Shown here: one piece after another, positions 17,434-25,719 of the stretch
Numbering within the stretch: position 1 is the first letter of the stretch
Layout: every line of letters starts with the position of its first letter
Assembly (NCBI RefSeq): GCF_050113715.1
Contig: NZ_JBNJQR010000012.1
Span: 72,871 to 136,870, forward strand
Direction of reading: 5' to 3'
From: Brevibacillus_H ginsengisoli
GTDB lineage: Bacteria > Bacillota > Bacilli > Brevibacillales > Brevibacillaceae
DNA: 64,000 nucleotides
Notes under the pieces: generated by a model
The model's input: the letters and a program-made list of their open reading frames with translations, nothing else
Database searches by the model: none
Told to the model about the DNA's origin: nothing
Translations under genes and position numbers: made by a program

Positions 17434-17466
17434 AAACCCCCGCTCACGTGAACGGGGGTTTTTTTC
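17434..17466 (+). terminator. Intrinsic terminator between abrB and rsmI (convergent)
   Basis: AAACCCCCG/CGGGGGTTT stem (17434-17442 with 17453-17461) with a following T-run on the plus strand. It ends at the rsmI stop and may work in both directions, less well on the minus strand. Confidence 0.9.
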
Positions 17467-18344
17467 TATGTATGATATTCCTTGTAGACATCTCTTTTGG
17501 GCAGATCGCGGTCTTGAGCAACTTGCTTGATCGCTTCCTTGGAATGCAGTCCTTGGGAGATGTACTGTTCAATGTGCTCGACAAGGCTTAGATCCTTCCA
17601 CCAAGTCATTTCCTCTTCTTCTCCTGAAGCTTCCCCCTCATAGCCAGCTACCACCATACAGAACTCTCCGCGCACTTCTCCCGAGTTGATCCACTCCAAG
17701 AGCTCGGAAAGCTGTCCACGAGTAAACTCTTCATATCGCTTCGTCAGCTCTCGGGCAAGAACAGCTTGGCGATCACCCAGCACCTCAAGCATCGCTTCGA
17801 TGGTTTTATCAATTCGATGGGGAGCCTCGTAAAAGATCAGCGTTTCCGGATATCGACGGAGCCTGTCCAGTTCATTGCGCCGTTCCTTTTTCTCACGCGG
17901 AAGAAAACCGCAGAAGATGAATCGATCCGTAGGCAGGCCAGATGCGATCAGCGCTGTTAAAGCGGCATTGGCTCCGGGTATTGGAATGACCGGAAAACCG
18001 GCGGCTATAGCGTCTCGGGCCAAATCAGCGCCAGGATCGGAGATTGCCGGCAGTCCAGCGTCACTGACCAGTGCGATTTTTTTCCCTTCCGCCAACAGAT
18101 CGAGTATGCCTTGTCCGCTTGCTTCCTTATTATGTTCGTGGTAACTGATAGTTCGCTTTTCTATTTGAAAATGATTGAGCAGCTTGCGAGTTTGTCTCGT
18201 GTCTTCGCACGCGATAATATCCGCTTCCCGCAGTGTATTGAGGGAACGAACTGTTATATCTTCGAGATTCCCGATCGGTGTGGCCACCAGATAGAGTATG
18301 CCATCATGCGGGGTTGAAAAGCTTTGTTGGCTATTCAAGACCAT
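17466..18344 (-). CDS. rsmI: 16S rRNA 2'-O-methyltransferase RsmI (YabC)
   Basis: Methylates C1402 ribose of 16S rRNA. The 292-residue tetrapyrrole-methylase-fold protein has YLVATPIGNLEDITVR near the start, ACEDTRQTRKLL, ALVSDAGLPAISDPGADL and the GANAALTALIASGLPTD loop, then FYEAPHRI. The ATG at 18344 abuts an AGAGGG sequence; a TTG two codons downstream (18338) has better spacing to it and may be the true start. The gene overlaps the end of yazA by 14 bases, indicating translational coupling. Confidence 0.95.
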   Translation of the reverse strand: MVLNSQQSFSTPHDGILYLVATPIGNLEDITVRSLNTLREADIIACEDTRQTRKLLNHFQIEKRTISYHEHNKEASGQGILDLLAEGKKIALVSDAGLPAISDPGADLARDAIAAGFPVIPIPGANAALTALIASGLPTDRFIFCGFLPREKKERRNELDRLRRYPETLIFYEAPHRIDKTIEAMLEVLGDRQAVLARELTKRYEEFTRGQLSELLEWINSGEVRGEFCMVVAGYEGEASGEEEEMTWWKDLSLVEHIEQYISQGLHSKEAIKQVAQDRDLPKRDVYKEYHT

Positions 18345-18645
18345 CCCTCTTTTCGCCGTAATGATCGATTAAACGTTCCTTTTTTTTCCGCGGAAGGCGT
18401 TTAATCGCTTCCTCTCGCTTTAATCCCCAGGAGCGGTCCGCGCCTTCTTCCGTATAAACCATCTCGACTGGTCCACGCCCCCGAGTGTACTTCGCCGCTT
18501 TGCCTTCATTATGCTGGTGAAGCCGCCTCACTAAATTGGTTGTATAACCGGTATAAAGCGTATCATCGGAACAACGAAGAATGTAGACGAAATGGCTGTT
18601 ATGTGAGGGAATCGCGCTTACCGAAATAGATTTCGTACAATTCAT
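18331..18645 (-). CDS. yazA: GIY-YIG domain protein YazA (UPF0213)
   Basis: Small GIY-YIG nuclease-fold protein of unknown physiological role, related to the UvrC N-terminal domain and Slx1. The fold motif reads FVYILRCSDDTLYTGYT, and the conserved region continues with NLVRRLHQHNEGKAAKYT and the catalytic-type glutamate in KREEAIKRLPR. Start: ATG at 18645 following AAGGAG (a GTG directly before it is an alternative). The first 47 bases overlap the 3' end of yabB and its end overlaps rsmI, so the three genes form one translationally linked unit. Confidence 0.92.
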   Translation of the reverse strand: MNCTKSISVSAIPSHNSHFVYILRCSDDTLYTGYTTNLVRRLHQHNEGKAAKYTRGRGPVEMVYTEEGADRSWGLKREEAIKRLPRKKKERLIDHYGEKRDGLE

Positions 18646-19363
18646 CACAGTATTCTTCTCCTTGTTGATACACAATTAACGGTGGCTGAATCCGCAATTC
18701 AGGTTTACCTCCACGTGTCCCTTCGATCAAAATCATATTGGGCTCGGCGTCTTTCCGTGGATGGACCAAACGCATACGCTTGGGTTCTATCCCATATTGT
18801 CGCATCAGTGTAATAATATCAATCATCCGGGTCGCTCTATGTACCAGGGCAAGCTTGCCACCTGTTTTGAGCAGTTGACTGGCAACACGGATCACATCTT
18901 CCAGATTGAGCAGAATCTCATGTCTGGCGATCGCCAAATGCTGATTCTCGTTCTGTTCCCCACTGCTTGCCGGCATATACGGAGGATTGCAGGTAATTAA
19001 GTCAAATTGGCCGTATCCGAATTCTTTGACCGCTTCCTTCACATCTCCTAGATGGATCGTAATTCGCTCGTTTAAGTTATTGAGATCAATGTTCCGCTGT
19101 GCCATATCCTGCAGCCTTGGCTGAATCTCGATTCCAGTGATCGTGGCGTGTAGGGTTCTGGTGCTCATAATCAACGGGATCGCCCCATTCCCTGTGCAGA
19201 AATCCATGATTCTCCCGCGCTTTGGAACAGAAGCAAACCGTCCCAGTAAAACAGCATCCATCGAGAAACAGAATACCTCATGACTCTGGATAATCTTCAA
19301 GTCGTGGGTCAGTAAATCGTCTATACGTTCTGACTCATAAAGAGGAACTTGTGGTTTGTCCAT
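18599..19363 (-). CDS. yabB: tRNA1(Val) A37 N6-methyltransferase family protein YabB
   Basis: SAM-dependent methyltransferase of the TrmN6 group, probably modifying adenine in tRNA. The 254-residue protein has the SAM loop DFCTGNGAIPL (about residues 54-64), GIEIQPRLQDMA, and the N6-adenine methylation motif NPPYMP (about 127). Start: ATG at 19363, preceded by AAAGGAG. It lies between yabA and yazA as in B. subtilis. Confidence 0.9.
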   Translation of the reverse strand: MDKPQVPLYESERIDDLLTHDLKIIQSHEVFCFSMDAVLLGRFASVPKRGRIMDFCTGNGAIPLIMSTRTLHATITGIEIQPRLQDMAQRNIDLNNLNERITIHLGDVKEAVKEFGYGQFDLITCNPPYMPASSGEQNENQHLAIARHEILLNLEDVIRVASQLLKTGGKLALVHRATRMIDIITLMRQYGIEPKRMRLVHPRKDAEPNMILIEGTRGGKPELRIQPPLIVYQQGEEYCDELYEIYFGKRDSLT

Positions 19364-19416
19364 TATTAAGCTGCTACTCCTTTACCTTTGCTTAATCGTC
19401 AAGCACCAGATAGTAG

Positions 19417-19453
19417 GGAAAAAGCGACCTGTCCAGATGGAATCAGGTCGCTT
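19417..19453 (-). terminator. Intrinsic terminator after yabA
   Basis: Minus strand AAGCGACCTG/CAGGTCGCTT perfect 10-bp stem followed by TTTTCCC, directly past the yabA stop. Confidence 0.88.
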
Positions 19454-19456
19454 CCT

Positions 19457-19825
19457 TTATTTATGGGTACTTCCCGTCAAAAAGGAGAGGCAAAACAAGC
19501 AATCTCCTTCTGTTCGTAAACTTCCATAGTGAATATTGCAAATGTGGAAACCTTCCGCATACAACCGAGCAAGATTGTCGTATCCTTCACCAACCACTTG
19601 TTTTTGGGGCTTTTTGGTTGATTGCTTCTCCACTTTTGTTTTGGTTGGGGAGGCTTGCTTCTTCGGCTCAAGTCGATTCCGCAGATGTTCATTTTCCACG
19701 ATCAATTGACCATTTTCCTCAATTAAGGCGACGATTACATTTTTTAATTCGCCGATTTCTTGATATAATTCGCCAATTCTCTCTTCGATACTTGCCATCT
19801 TCACGAAGATATCACGTTTATCCAC
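19457..19825 (-). CDS. yabA: Replication initiation control protein YabA
   Basis: Negative regulator of chromosome replication that bridges DnaA and the DnaN clamp in B. subtilis. The 122-residue protein shows the two family parts: an N-terminal leucine-zipper helix (about 10-55, LYQEIGELKNVIVALIEENG) and, after a Lys/Thr/Pro-rich linker, a zinc-binding C-terminal domain (about 85-118) with the ligands in FHICNIHYG and GDCLFCLSFL. Start: GTG at 19825 after GGGGTGG. Its neighbours ricT and holB are those of B. subtilis. Confidence 0.95.
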   Translation of the reverse strand: MDKRDIFVKMASIEERIGELYQEIGELKNVIVALIEENGQLIVENEHLRNRLEPKKQASPTKTKVEKQSTKKPQKQVVGEGYDNLARLYAEGFHICNIHYGSLRTEGDCLFCLSFLTGSTHK

Positions 19826-19870
19826 TTGACCACCCCGTCTCCGCTACCAAACCATCTTGTCTACACCATA

Positions 19871-20674
19871 CTATTGTTCGTTAAATATCTCGTCAAGACT
19901 AAATTCCATTACTCGTTCTGCTTCCAACAGATCAACTTGAACGGAGCGTTCCAGGATGTTCACATTGACAATCTTGCCTGGTCCCATCGGAGTAACCACT
20001 TTGGCGCCCATGTCAGGCAAATCCTCTTTAGCACCCTCATAGTTATCATTTTCGTACTTAAGACAGCACATTAAACGTCCACACAAACCGGAAATTTTTG
20101 CCGGATTGAGGGAGAGGCTTTGATCCTTCGCCATCTTGATCGAAACAGGTTCAAAATCGCCCAAAAAAGTAGAACAGCACAGCATTCGCCCACATGGCCC
20201 AATGCCACCCAGCATCTTCGCTTCATCCCGAACTCCGATTTGTCTCAGTTCAATCCGAGTGCGGAACACAGAAGCCAGATCTTTCACCAGTTCCCGGAAG
20301 TCTACGCGTCCGTCTGCAGTGAAGTAAAAAATAATCTTGTTGCGGTCAAACGTATACTCAACATCCACCAGCTTCATGTCTAGTTGATGTTCTTGGATCT
20401 TGGTATGGCATATCTTAAAAGCGTTCTTCGCAGCCGCTTTGTTTTCTTCAACCTGTGTAGCGTCATGTTCATCGGCGACCCGAATTACTTTTTTCAAAGG
20501 TAGAACGACGTCGTTCTCACTTACGGTCTTTTTGCCGATCACCACTTTGCCGTATTCAATCCCTCTTGCCGTTTCCACGATCACACTACGATCCTTTTCC
20601 ACCGGCAATTGGTCTGGATCAAAATAATAGATCTTGCCCGCTTTTTTAAATCGGACACCAACTACCTCGTACAA
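19871..20674 (-). CDS. ricT: RicT (YaaT), PSP1-domain protein of the Y-complex
   Basis: In B. subtilis RicT with RicA and RicF forms an Fe-S complex that assists RNase Y in mRNA maturation and promotes sporulation and competence. The 267-residue protein carries the PSP1 C-terminal domain, with the cysteine cluster CGRMLCCSTF (about residues 165-175) and LCGRLMCCLKYE about 35 residues later, consistent with metal or cluster binding. Start: TTG at 20674 after AGGAGG, four bases beyond the holB stop and with its ribosome-binding site inside holB, so translation is coupled. Confidence 0.93.
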   Translation of the reverse strand: MYEVVGVRFKKAGKIYYFDPDQLPVEKDRSVIVETARGIEYGKVVIGKKTVSENDVVLPLKKVIRVADEHDATQVEENKAAAKNAFKICHTKIQEHQLDMKLVDVEYTFDRNKIIFYFTADGRVDFRELVKDLASVFRTRIELRQIGVRDEAKMLGGIGPCGRMLCCSTFLGDFEPVSIKMAKDQSLSLNPAKISGLCGRLMCCLKYENDNYEGAKEDLPDMGAKVVTPMGPGKIVNVNILERSVQVDLLEAERVMEFSLDEIFNEQ

Positions 20675-20677
20675 ACA

Positions 20678-21658
20678 TTATCCCTCCTGGAGTTGAAGAA
20701 CCAGCCGCTCCAACGCCAATTGCGCATTGGCATTCCGCTCTATCCGGTTTCGCGTCTCCATGGCGAGCGCTATTCCTTGCATTAGCTCCGCTTGTGTCCA
20801 AGCATAAGCCTGTCCTTCAAGCACATCCTTCTGGTCGCTATTAATAAGTCGAGCCTGTCGGCCTACTTGGATATACAGGAGATCACGCAGCCAAAGGATG
20901 AGCAAATCCAGCAATAGAGGCAGCTCCTCTTTCACCCGATCATTCTTGAGAAAAAGTTCTTGTATCGTAAACAACGCCAGCGAGCCAGGTTGCTTAATTT
21001 CTTTCACTAATTGTATCACTATATTTCGAAACAGTGCAAACCAATCTGATTGGCTTAATTCCCTTGCCCCATCCAAATGTACCGTAATTTGGGATGCAGC
21101 TTGCGCAAGTCCAATCGGAATCCCTTCGTTCACAAGCTGTTGTGCGATAAACTCGCCTGACAAAGGGGCAAAAGAGATGGTTTGACACCTGGATAGAATG
21201 GTTGGCAGAAGTGTGTGACTGTTCTCTGTGAGCAGAAGGGCGATGACCCCAGCAGGCGGCTCCTCCAGAAACTTCAGCAAGCTGTTGGCTGCCTGTGTCG
21301 TCATTTTATCGACATGCTCCAGAATATACACTTTATGCTTTGATTCTAGCGAGCGCATGGCCATCTCTTTTTGCAAGGAACGGATTTGATCAATTTTGAC
21401 ACTGGCCCCATCTGGTGCGATTGTGAACACGTCTGGATGGTTACCAGCTTCTATACGCCTGCAGTTGTTACACTCGCCGCAGGCATCATGCGTTAACTTC
21501 TCGCAAAAAAGCGACTTGGTCACTTGGAGTGCCATTCGTTTTTTGCCACAACCTCTGGGACCTACGAACAGATACGCATGAGCCAGTCGATTATTCCGCA
21601 AACTGCCTGAAAGAATATCCGCTACTCGTCTCTGTTCCGTAAATGAACTCCACGTCAT
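20678..21658 (-). CDS. holB: DNA polymerase III delta-prime subunit
   Basis: Clamp-loader subunit of the replicative polymerase. The protein has a Walker A-like loop VGPRGCGKKRMA, a zinc module CGECNNCRRIEAGNHPDV, the KMTTQAANSLLKFLEEPP region and the sensor 1 segment PTILSRCQT, all typical of delta-prime. From the ATG at 21658 (MTWSSFTEQRRVADIL) it is 326 residues. A GTG three codons upstream (21667) is also possible. The open frame extends to 21721, but that part forms an inverted repeat (CCCGCC/GGCGGG) and is not family-like. It lies in the tmk-darA-yaaR-holB-ricT cluster. Confidence 0.94.
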   Translation of the reverse strand: MTWSSFTEQRRVADILSGSLRNNRLAHAYLFVGPRGCGKKRMALQVTKSLFCEKLTHDACGECNNCRRIEAGNHPDVFTIAPDGASVKIDQIRSLQKEMAMRSLESKHKVYILEHVDKMTTQAANSLLKFLEEPPAGVIALLLTENSHTLLPTILSRCQTISFAPLSGEFIAQQLVNEGIPIGLAQAASQITVHLDGARELSQSDWFALFRNIVIQLVKEIKQPGSLALFTIQELFLKNDRVKEELPLLLDLLILWLRDLLYIQVGRQARLINSDQKDVLEGQAYAWTQAELMQGIALAMETRNRIERNANAQLALERLVLQLQEG

Positions 21659-21728
21659 TGTTTTCACACCTAACTCTTTACCCGCCTGGCACACCACCAT
21701 GATGCTCGGCGGGGTGCTCACTTTTCAC

Positions 21729-22175
21729 TTAGAAATAAAGGTTAATTAATAACCCGCGAATCTCACCAATTCTCGCGAGAAGGTCAATCGTCGGAGCTTC
21801 CTCCGCTAAAAGTTCTTCTGCCAGTTGCAGCAGGTGACTGTCTACTTCCTTGATAATTTTATACAATCGGCTTCGTCCCCGTCGATTCGTGCCGCGTCTC
21901 TCTTCCAGCGCGACTCCGAACTTGACCGCCTCTTCCATGAAACGTTTGACCAAATTCTTGTATTGATAAAAATCACGCACGGCACGTGAGCGAGCGAGAA
22001 TTTGCCCTTGTCGTTCAATATCATTCAGCAATTGGCTTAAACGATCTTCCGTTAATCGATTACCCTCGCCTCTTACCAATTCACCAAAGTTAATCTTATC
22101 GTGTGGAATATTTTTACGATTATCCGTATTTCGTAATGGATCAAAGTTAGGTCGTAAACCCTCGCCAATTTTCAT
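21729..22175 (-). CDS. yaaR: YaaR family protein (DUF327)
   Basis: Conserved Bacillales protein of unknown function, all-alpha by its look. The 148 residues include a Gly/Asn-rich N-terminal tail and a helical, Arg/Lys-rich body with YQYKNLVKRFMEEAVKFG and SRLYKIIKEVDSHLLQL, the best-conserved family segments. Start: ATG at 22175, after GGAGGTGA; a TTG immediately before it is an alternative. Located between holB and darA. Confidence 0.88.
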   Translation of the reverse strand: MKIGEGLRPNFDPLRNTDNRKNIPHDKINFGELVRGEGNRLTEDRLSQLLNDIERQGQILARSRAVRDFYQYKNLVKRFMEEAVKFGVALEERRGTNRRGRSRLYKIIKEVDSHLLQLAEELLAEEAPTIDLLARIGEIRGLLINLYF

Positions 22176-22218
22176 CAATAGCGCTCACCTCCGACGCGTT
22201 TGTATCTATGCTCTTTTC

Positions 22219-22548
22219 CTAGAAAGAGTGGAAATTCTCTACATCTAAAACAAATACGGCTGCCCCGCCCACCTGAACTTCCAGTGGATAAGGCATAAAC
22301 GTATCAACAGCGCTACCGAGCGGCGAAACGGGTGTAACCATCTGTTTGCGAGATTTGCAACTGTGTTGGATGATATCGATCACATCTGGAACTAAATGGT
22401 CTTCCGTTCCTACCAGAAACGTCGTATTACCTGCGCGTAAAAAACTACCCGTACTCGCCAATTTGGTCGCACGGAACCCTTTTTTGACAAGCATTTGAGA
22501 TAGACGTCCACTGTCCTTGTCTTGTACGACGGCGATCACCATTTTCAT
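22219..22548 (-). CDS. darA: Cyclic-di-AMP receptor DarA (PstA/YaaQ), PII-like
   Basis: Trimeric PII-like signal protein that binds c-di-AMP in B. subtilis and relatives; its output is not well known. The 109-residue protein begins MKMVIAVVQDKDSGRL and has KGFRATKLASTGSFLRAGNTT, which carries the nucleotide-contact residues, then VGTEDHLVPDVIDII and the C-terminal VGGAAVFVLDVENF. Start: ATG at 22548 eight bases after AAAGGG. It lies between tmk and yaaR, as in B. subtilis. Confidence 0.93.
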   Translation of the reverse strand: MKMVIAVVQDKDSGRLSQMLVKKGFRATKLASTGSFLRAGNTTFLVGTEDHLVPDVIDIIQHSCKSRKQMVTPVSPLGSAVDTFMPYPLEVQVGGAAVFVLDVENFHSF

Positions 22549-22576
22549 CGCATACACCCTTTCTGCTCAGCTTACG

Positions 22577-23206
22577 TTACTTGTTATGGCAGAGCCAATC
22601 TGTAAAATCTGTCAGTATTTCATGAGCGATCGTCTCAATGCTCCGACAAGCATTAATCACTTGGATGCGCTCGGGATGTTGAGCTGCTAGTTTACGAAAT
22701 CCTTCTCGTACACGCTCGTGGTAGGCTTCGCCCTTTTGTTCAATCCGATCGAGTCCGCTTCTCGCCAACAGGCGCGCTTTCCCTTCCGTTACTGGCACAT
22801 CGAGCATATACGTACGATTAGGTACAAGACCGCTTGTTGCAAACCGGTTAATCCGTTCTACTTCTTCTACCGGGATGCCCAAGCCATACCCTTGATAGGC
22901 AATGCTTGCGTCTACGAAGCGGTCGCAAACGACAATTTTTCCGCTTTTGAGGGCAGGGATTACTTTTTCATGCACGTGTTGAGACCGGGAAGCCGCATAC
23001 AGCAGCACTTCCGTATGATCGTGCATTTCTGGATGAGAAGGACTGAGAACAAGCTCTCTAACCTGGTCACTGATTGGCGTTCCGCCCGGTTCCCTGGTCA
23101 GCAGGACATCATAGCCTTGCTGGATTAATTGCTCCGCAAATTTCTGTACCTGCGTGGTTTTCCCTGCTCCGTCTGGCCCTTCAAAGGTGATAAATAAGCC
23201 GTTCAA
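22577..23206 (-). CDS. tmk: Thymidylate kinase
   Basis: Phosphorylates dTMP to dTDP. The 209-residue protein begins MNGLFITFEGPDGAGKTTQ with the P-loop at residues 9-17, then TREPGGTPISDQVREL (DR/EPGG motif), VVCDRFVDASIAYQG and the LID region. Start: TTG at 23206, six bases after AGGAGGG. The open frame continues upstream into the yaaO 3' end but is not family-like there. The ribosome-binding site lies just after the yaaO stop, so the genes are co-transcribed. Confidence 0.95.
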   Translation of the reverse strand: MNGLFITFEGPDGAGKTTQVQKFAEQLIQQGYDVLLTREPGGTPISDQVRELVLSPSHPEMHDHTEVLLYAASRSQHVHEKVIPALKSGKIVVCDRFVDASIAYQGYGLGIPVEEVERINRFATSGLVPNRTYMLDVPVTEGKARLLARSGLDRIEQKGEAYHERVREGFRKLAAQHPERIQVINACRSIETIAHEILTDFTDWLCHNK

Positions 23207-23222
23207 CTGGTTCCCTCCTAGA

Positions 23223-24692
23223 TTAAATAACCTGAATCGTGGTAAGTCCCGGATCGCTTGCTCCTTGAAAACGCACCTTGTCGGCTGCCATTTCAGCAAG
23301 CAAGGAGATGACGTGACCATCTATGCGTTCACCAGGTACCAATAAGGGAATACCAGGAGGATAGGGAATCACCATTTCACCAGCAATTCTCCCTTCCGCT
23401 TCGAGAAGTGGTATCGAATTTTTCGCAAGATGAACTGCTTCATAGATGGGAATCTTTAGTTCTCGTACAAACGTGGAAGCAAGAAGTCCCGCTTGAAACA
23501 CGGTGTCTGCTTCTGTTAAAGGGGTACATTCAAGTTCTCTCATGACATGCCATACACTTTCGACATCATCTCGAGAAGTTCCTGTTGAGGCCGCCAGCAA
23601 TACATGATTTCTGTCTACCAACTCAGGAAATATCCCCGCTGCCTCCAAATGGCCTTGCAGCTCATAGCCTGTCAATTCGTTCGTGTACAGGCTGATGTGT
23701 AGTTTGAAAGGATCAAGTGTGGAATAGGCTTTTCCTTCTTCCAAAGCAGAAACCCTACACCAAGGAAGTGTCGCCAAATTCTCGCGGAGCCAATCCATTC
23801 GAGCGAGTACACGGTCCATTTCCCGTGCACCTTCTACCACCATATGCCGTCGACCCAGATCAAGTGAAGCCATCAATGGATACGACGGACTGGATGATTG
23901 AATCATCCCGAGGGTCATAGCCAAACGCTCGCGGTCGATCCGGTTTCCTTGAATGTGCAACATGGAGGACATCGTCATAGCAGTCGCCATCTTGTGCGTC
24001 GACTGAACCGCCGCATCCGCTCCGCATTGCATAGCACAGACGGGAACCTTTGGATGAAAACCATAATGAGCACCGTGCGCCTCGTCCACCAGAAGCGGAA
24101 TTCCGAATCGATGGACAATGGTTGCCATCTTCGCCAGATCAATTCCCATCCCATAGTAGGTGGGGTTCGTTAAAAATACGGCTTTGACGTCGGGATGAGC
24201 TTGCAATGCGCGTTCGACATCTTCTTTTCTCAGCCCAACCGCTACCCCTGTCGGTATATCAACCGCAGGTACAATAAAAATTGGTTCTGCCCGCGCCAGA
24301 ATGATCGCGTTAAAAACAGACTTGTGGCAATTGCGCTGAACAATAATCTTATCTCCCGGCCGACAAACGGTTAAAATTAAGGCGATATTGCCGACTGTGC
24401 TGCCGCCGATCAGAAACCTCGTCTCTTCCGCCCCGAACGCTTCCGCCGCAAGCTTCTGCGCCTCCGCGATAATCCCTTCCGGATGGTGAAGGTCGTCCAT
24501 TCCCGTAATTTCCGTTACATCAAGCGCAAGGATCGATTGATACGCGTCTTTGCCTTCCCGATCAAAGCTGTGTCCCATTTTATGCCCAGGTACATGAAAA
24601 GGATGCGGACGGTTCCTGGCGTGTTGGCTCAACGCGTCAAAAAGCGGAGCCCGATGCTGCCTCTCCCAGAAGGCCTCATCTCTTGTAAACAT
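23223..24692 (-). CDS. yaaO: Orn/Lys/Arg decarboxylase family PLP enzyme (YaaO)
   Basis: Fold-type I PLP amino-acid decarboxylase of the SpeA/Cad class; the substrate cannot be told from sequence alone. In the 489-residue protein the PLP lysine is in STHKMATAMTMSS, the phosphate contacts in IGGSTVGNIALIL, and the ring-binding aspartate in PLLVDEAHGAHYGF. The N-terminal FHVPGHKMG motif is typical. The C-terminal domain (from about 390) is the usual small domain. Start: ATG at 24692 after GAAAGG; a GTG nine bases upstream lacks spacing. It heads the tmk-darA-yaaR-holB run. Confidence 0.92.
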   Translation of the reverse strand: MFTRDEAFWERQHRAPLFDALSQHARNRPHPFHVPGHKMGHSFDREGKDAYQSILALDVTEITGMDDLHHPEGIIAEAQKLAAEAFGAEETRFLIGGSTVGNIALILTVCRPGDKIIVQRNCHKSVFNAIILARAEPIFIVPAVDIPTGVAVGLRKEDVERALQAHPDVKAVFLTNPTYYGMGIDLAKMATIVHRFGIPLLVDEAHGAHYGFHPKVPVCAMQCGADAAVQSTHKMATAMTMSSMLHIQGNRIDRERLAMTLGMIQSSSPSYPLMASLDLGRRHMVVEGAREMDRVLARMDWLRENLATLPWCRVSALEEGKAYSTLDPFKLHISLYTNELTGYELQGHLEAAGIFPELVDRNHVLLAASTGTSRDDVESVWHVMRELECTPLTEADTVFQAGLLASTFVRELKIPIYEAVHLAKNSIPLLEAEGRIAGEMVIPYPPGIPLLVPGERIDGHVISLLAEMAADKVRFQGASDPGLTTIQVI

Positions 24693-24826
24693 GAAACTCA
24701 CATCCTTTCAATCCCGTTTCCGATTCATTGACAAAACCTACAAAATCGTATTTTTCAGTCACTATTCTATCTAAATAGTAGTAGAAAACTTGGGCTTCGC
24801 CAAGCCTTGGGCGCAGGGAGTAAAGC

Positions 24827-24862
24827 AAAAAGGCATCTGCTTTAAATAGCAAATGCCTTTTT
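24827..24862 (-). terminator. Intrinsic terminator after gin
   Basis: AAAAAGGCATCTGCTTTAAA-type arm pairs with GCAAATGCCTTTTTT, with T-runs on both strands, between gin and yaaO. Confidence 0.88.
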
Positions 24863-24882
24863 TACACGTGTTTGACTCACCG

Positions 24883-25065
24883 TTACGCGTTTTTCTTTAA
24901 CCAGATCTGCTTCATCTGTTGAATGAAGAACAGATATTTCTCTTCACGGACGTCTGTCTTAACCATCTCTTGTTCGCATGAATGGCAGATGAACTGATCA
25001 TTGATCACAATCCCAGTTTCGTGGTCTTCTCTGCACACGATACAATTCTGGACAGGCTTTTCCAT
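24883..25065 (-). CDS. csfB: Anti-sigma-G factor Gin (CsfB)
   Basis: Forespore zinc protein that holds sigma G (and mother-cell sigma E) inactive until needed. The 60-residue protein has the diagnostic paired cysteines, NCIVCRE near the start and FICHSCEQEM about 18 residues later, followed by a helical tail with YLFFIQQMKQIW. Start: ATG at 25065 following AAAGGTGGGGG; a GTG 12 bases upstream is too close to that site. It lies two genes before bofA in the same orientation, a sporulation-linked neighbourhood. Confidence 0.9.
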   Translation of the reverse strand: MEKPVQNCIVCREDHETGIVINDQFICHSCEQEMVKTDVREEKYLFFIQQMKQIWLKKNA

Positions 25066-25255
25066 GGTAGCCCCCACCTTTTTCCACTATATACCAAACA
25101 TTATACCCCATTATAAGCAGTTCCATTCCAAACGTTCCTGAAGTCACCTGTCAGATGAGCATCTGGAGCCAGCAGAGCCGTCTATCTGCCAAGTAAAAAA
25201 GGGACTCACCCAGGCCCACAAATTAGCCACGAACGATTCCCTTCCGCATGCAGTT

Positions 25256-25585
25256 TTATTGGATTTTCGCCACAGTAGAAAGCTGACGGGTTAACGATTG
25301 ACGTTTTGCTTTTAGTTCCCACACTTTTTCTCGCAAAAACCGATTGCCAGGCTGGCTTCGCAGTTGTTTGTAGAGTGTTAGAATTTCTTGATTCATTCCA
25401 TTAAATATCTGCCAAAGATCTTCCCGGGTGTAGGTTTGGTTGTCCATAAGACTGTCTTTGCCGTTATAAAGCTCATGCAACCTAGCCATAATTTCCTGCT
25501 GCCATTCGCAATCACCAATACTTCCGGCATAGAGGTACAAATCCAGATAATCGTTCACCAAAGACTGTGCGTTCTTCTGATTCAT
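25256..25585 (-). CDS. Small helical protein of unknown function
   Basis: I do not recognise this 109-residue protein. It is charged, predicted all-helical, with no signal peptide or membrane segment. Features are the tyrosine-rich start SLVNDYLDLYLYAGSIGDCEW, one cysteine, and a basic C-terminal stretch (LREKVWELKAKRQSLTRQL) that could form a coiled coil. A good ribosome-binding site (AGGAGG) and codon use like its neighbours indicate a real gene. It lies between gin and the UDP-glucose-dehydrogenase-like gene in the same direction. A weak hairpin at about 25197-25240 may terminate it. Confidence 0.6.
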   Translation of the reverse strand: MNQKNAQSLVNDYLDLYLYAGSIGDCEWQQEIMARLHELYNGKDSLMDNQTYTREDLWQIFNGMNQEILTLYKQLRSQPGNRFLREKVWELKAKRQSLTRQLSTVAKIQ

Positions 25586-25719
25586 GTAATCCTCCTATTG
25601 CATTAGGTTCGAGGCCGCTTAGGGACCATCCCTTCACCTCTTATAAAGATGAAATCGTTTACATTTAAACCATCGTAACTAAATTATACATTTTTTCTCA
25701 GGATAAAAGGTCGAATTTT

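Noticed and set aside
21659..21721. N-terminal extension of HolB to an upstream start
   Set aside because: The extension has no ribosome-binding site, lies in an inverted repeat and does not match the family N-terminus.
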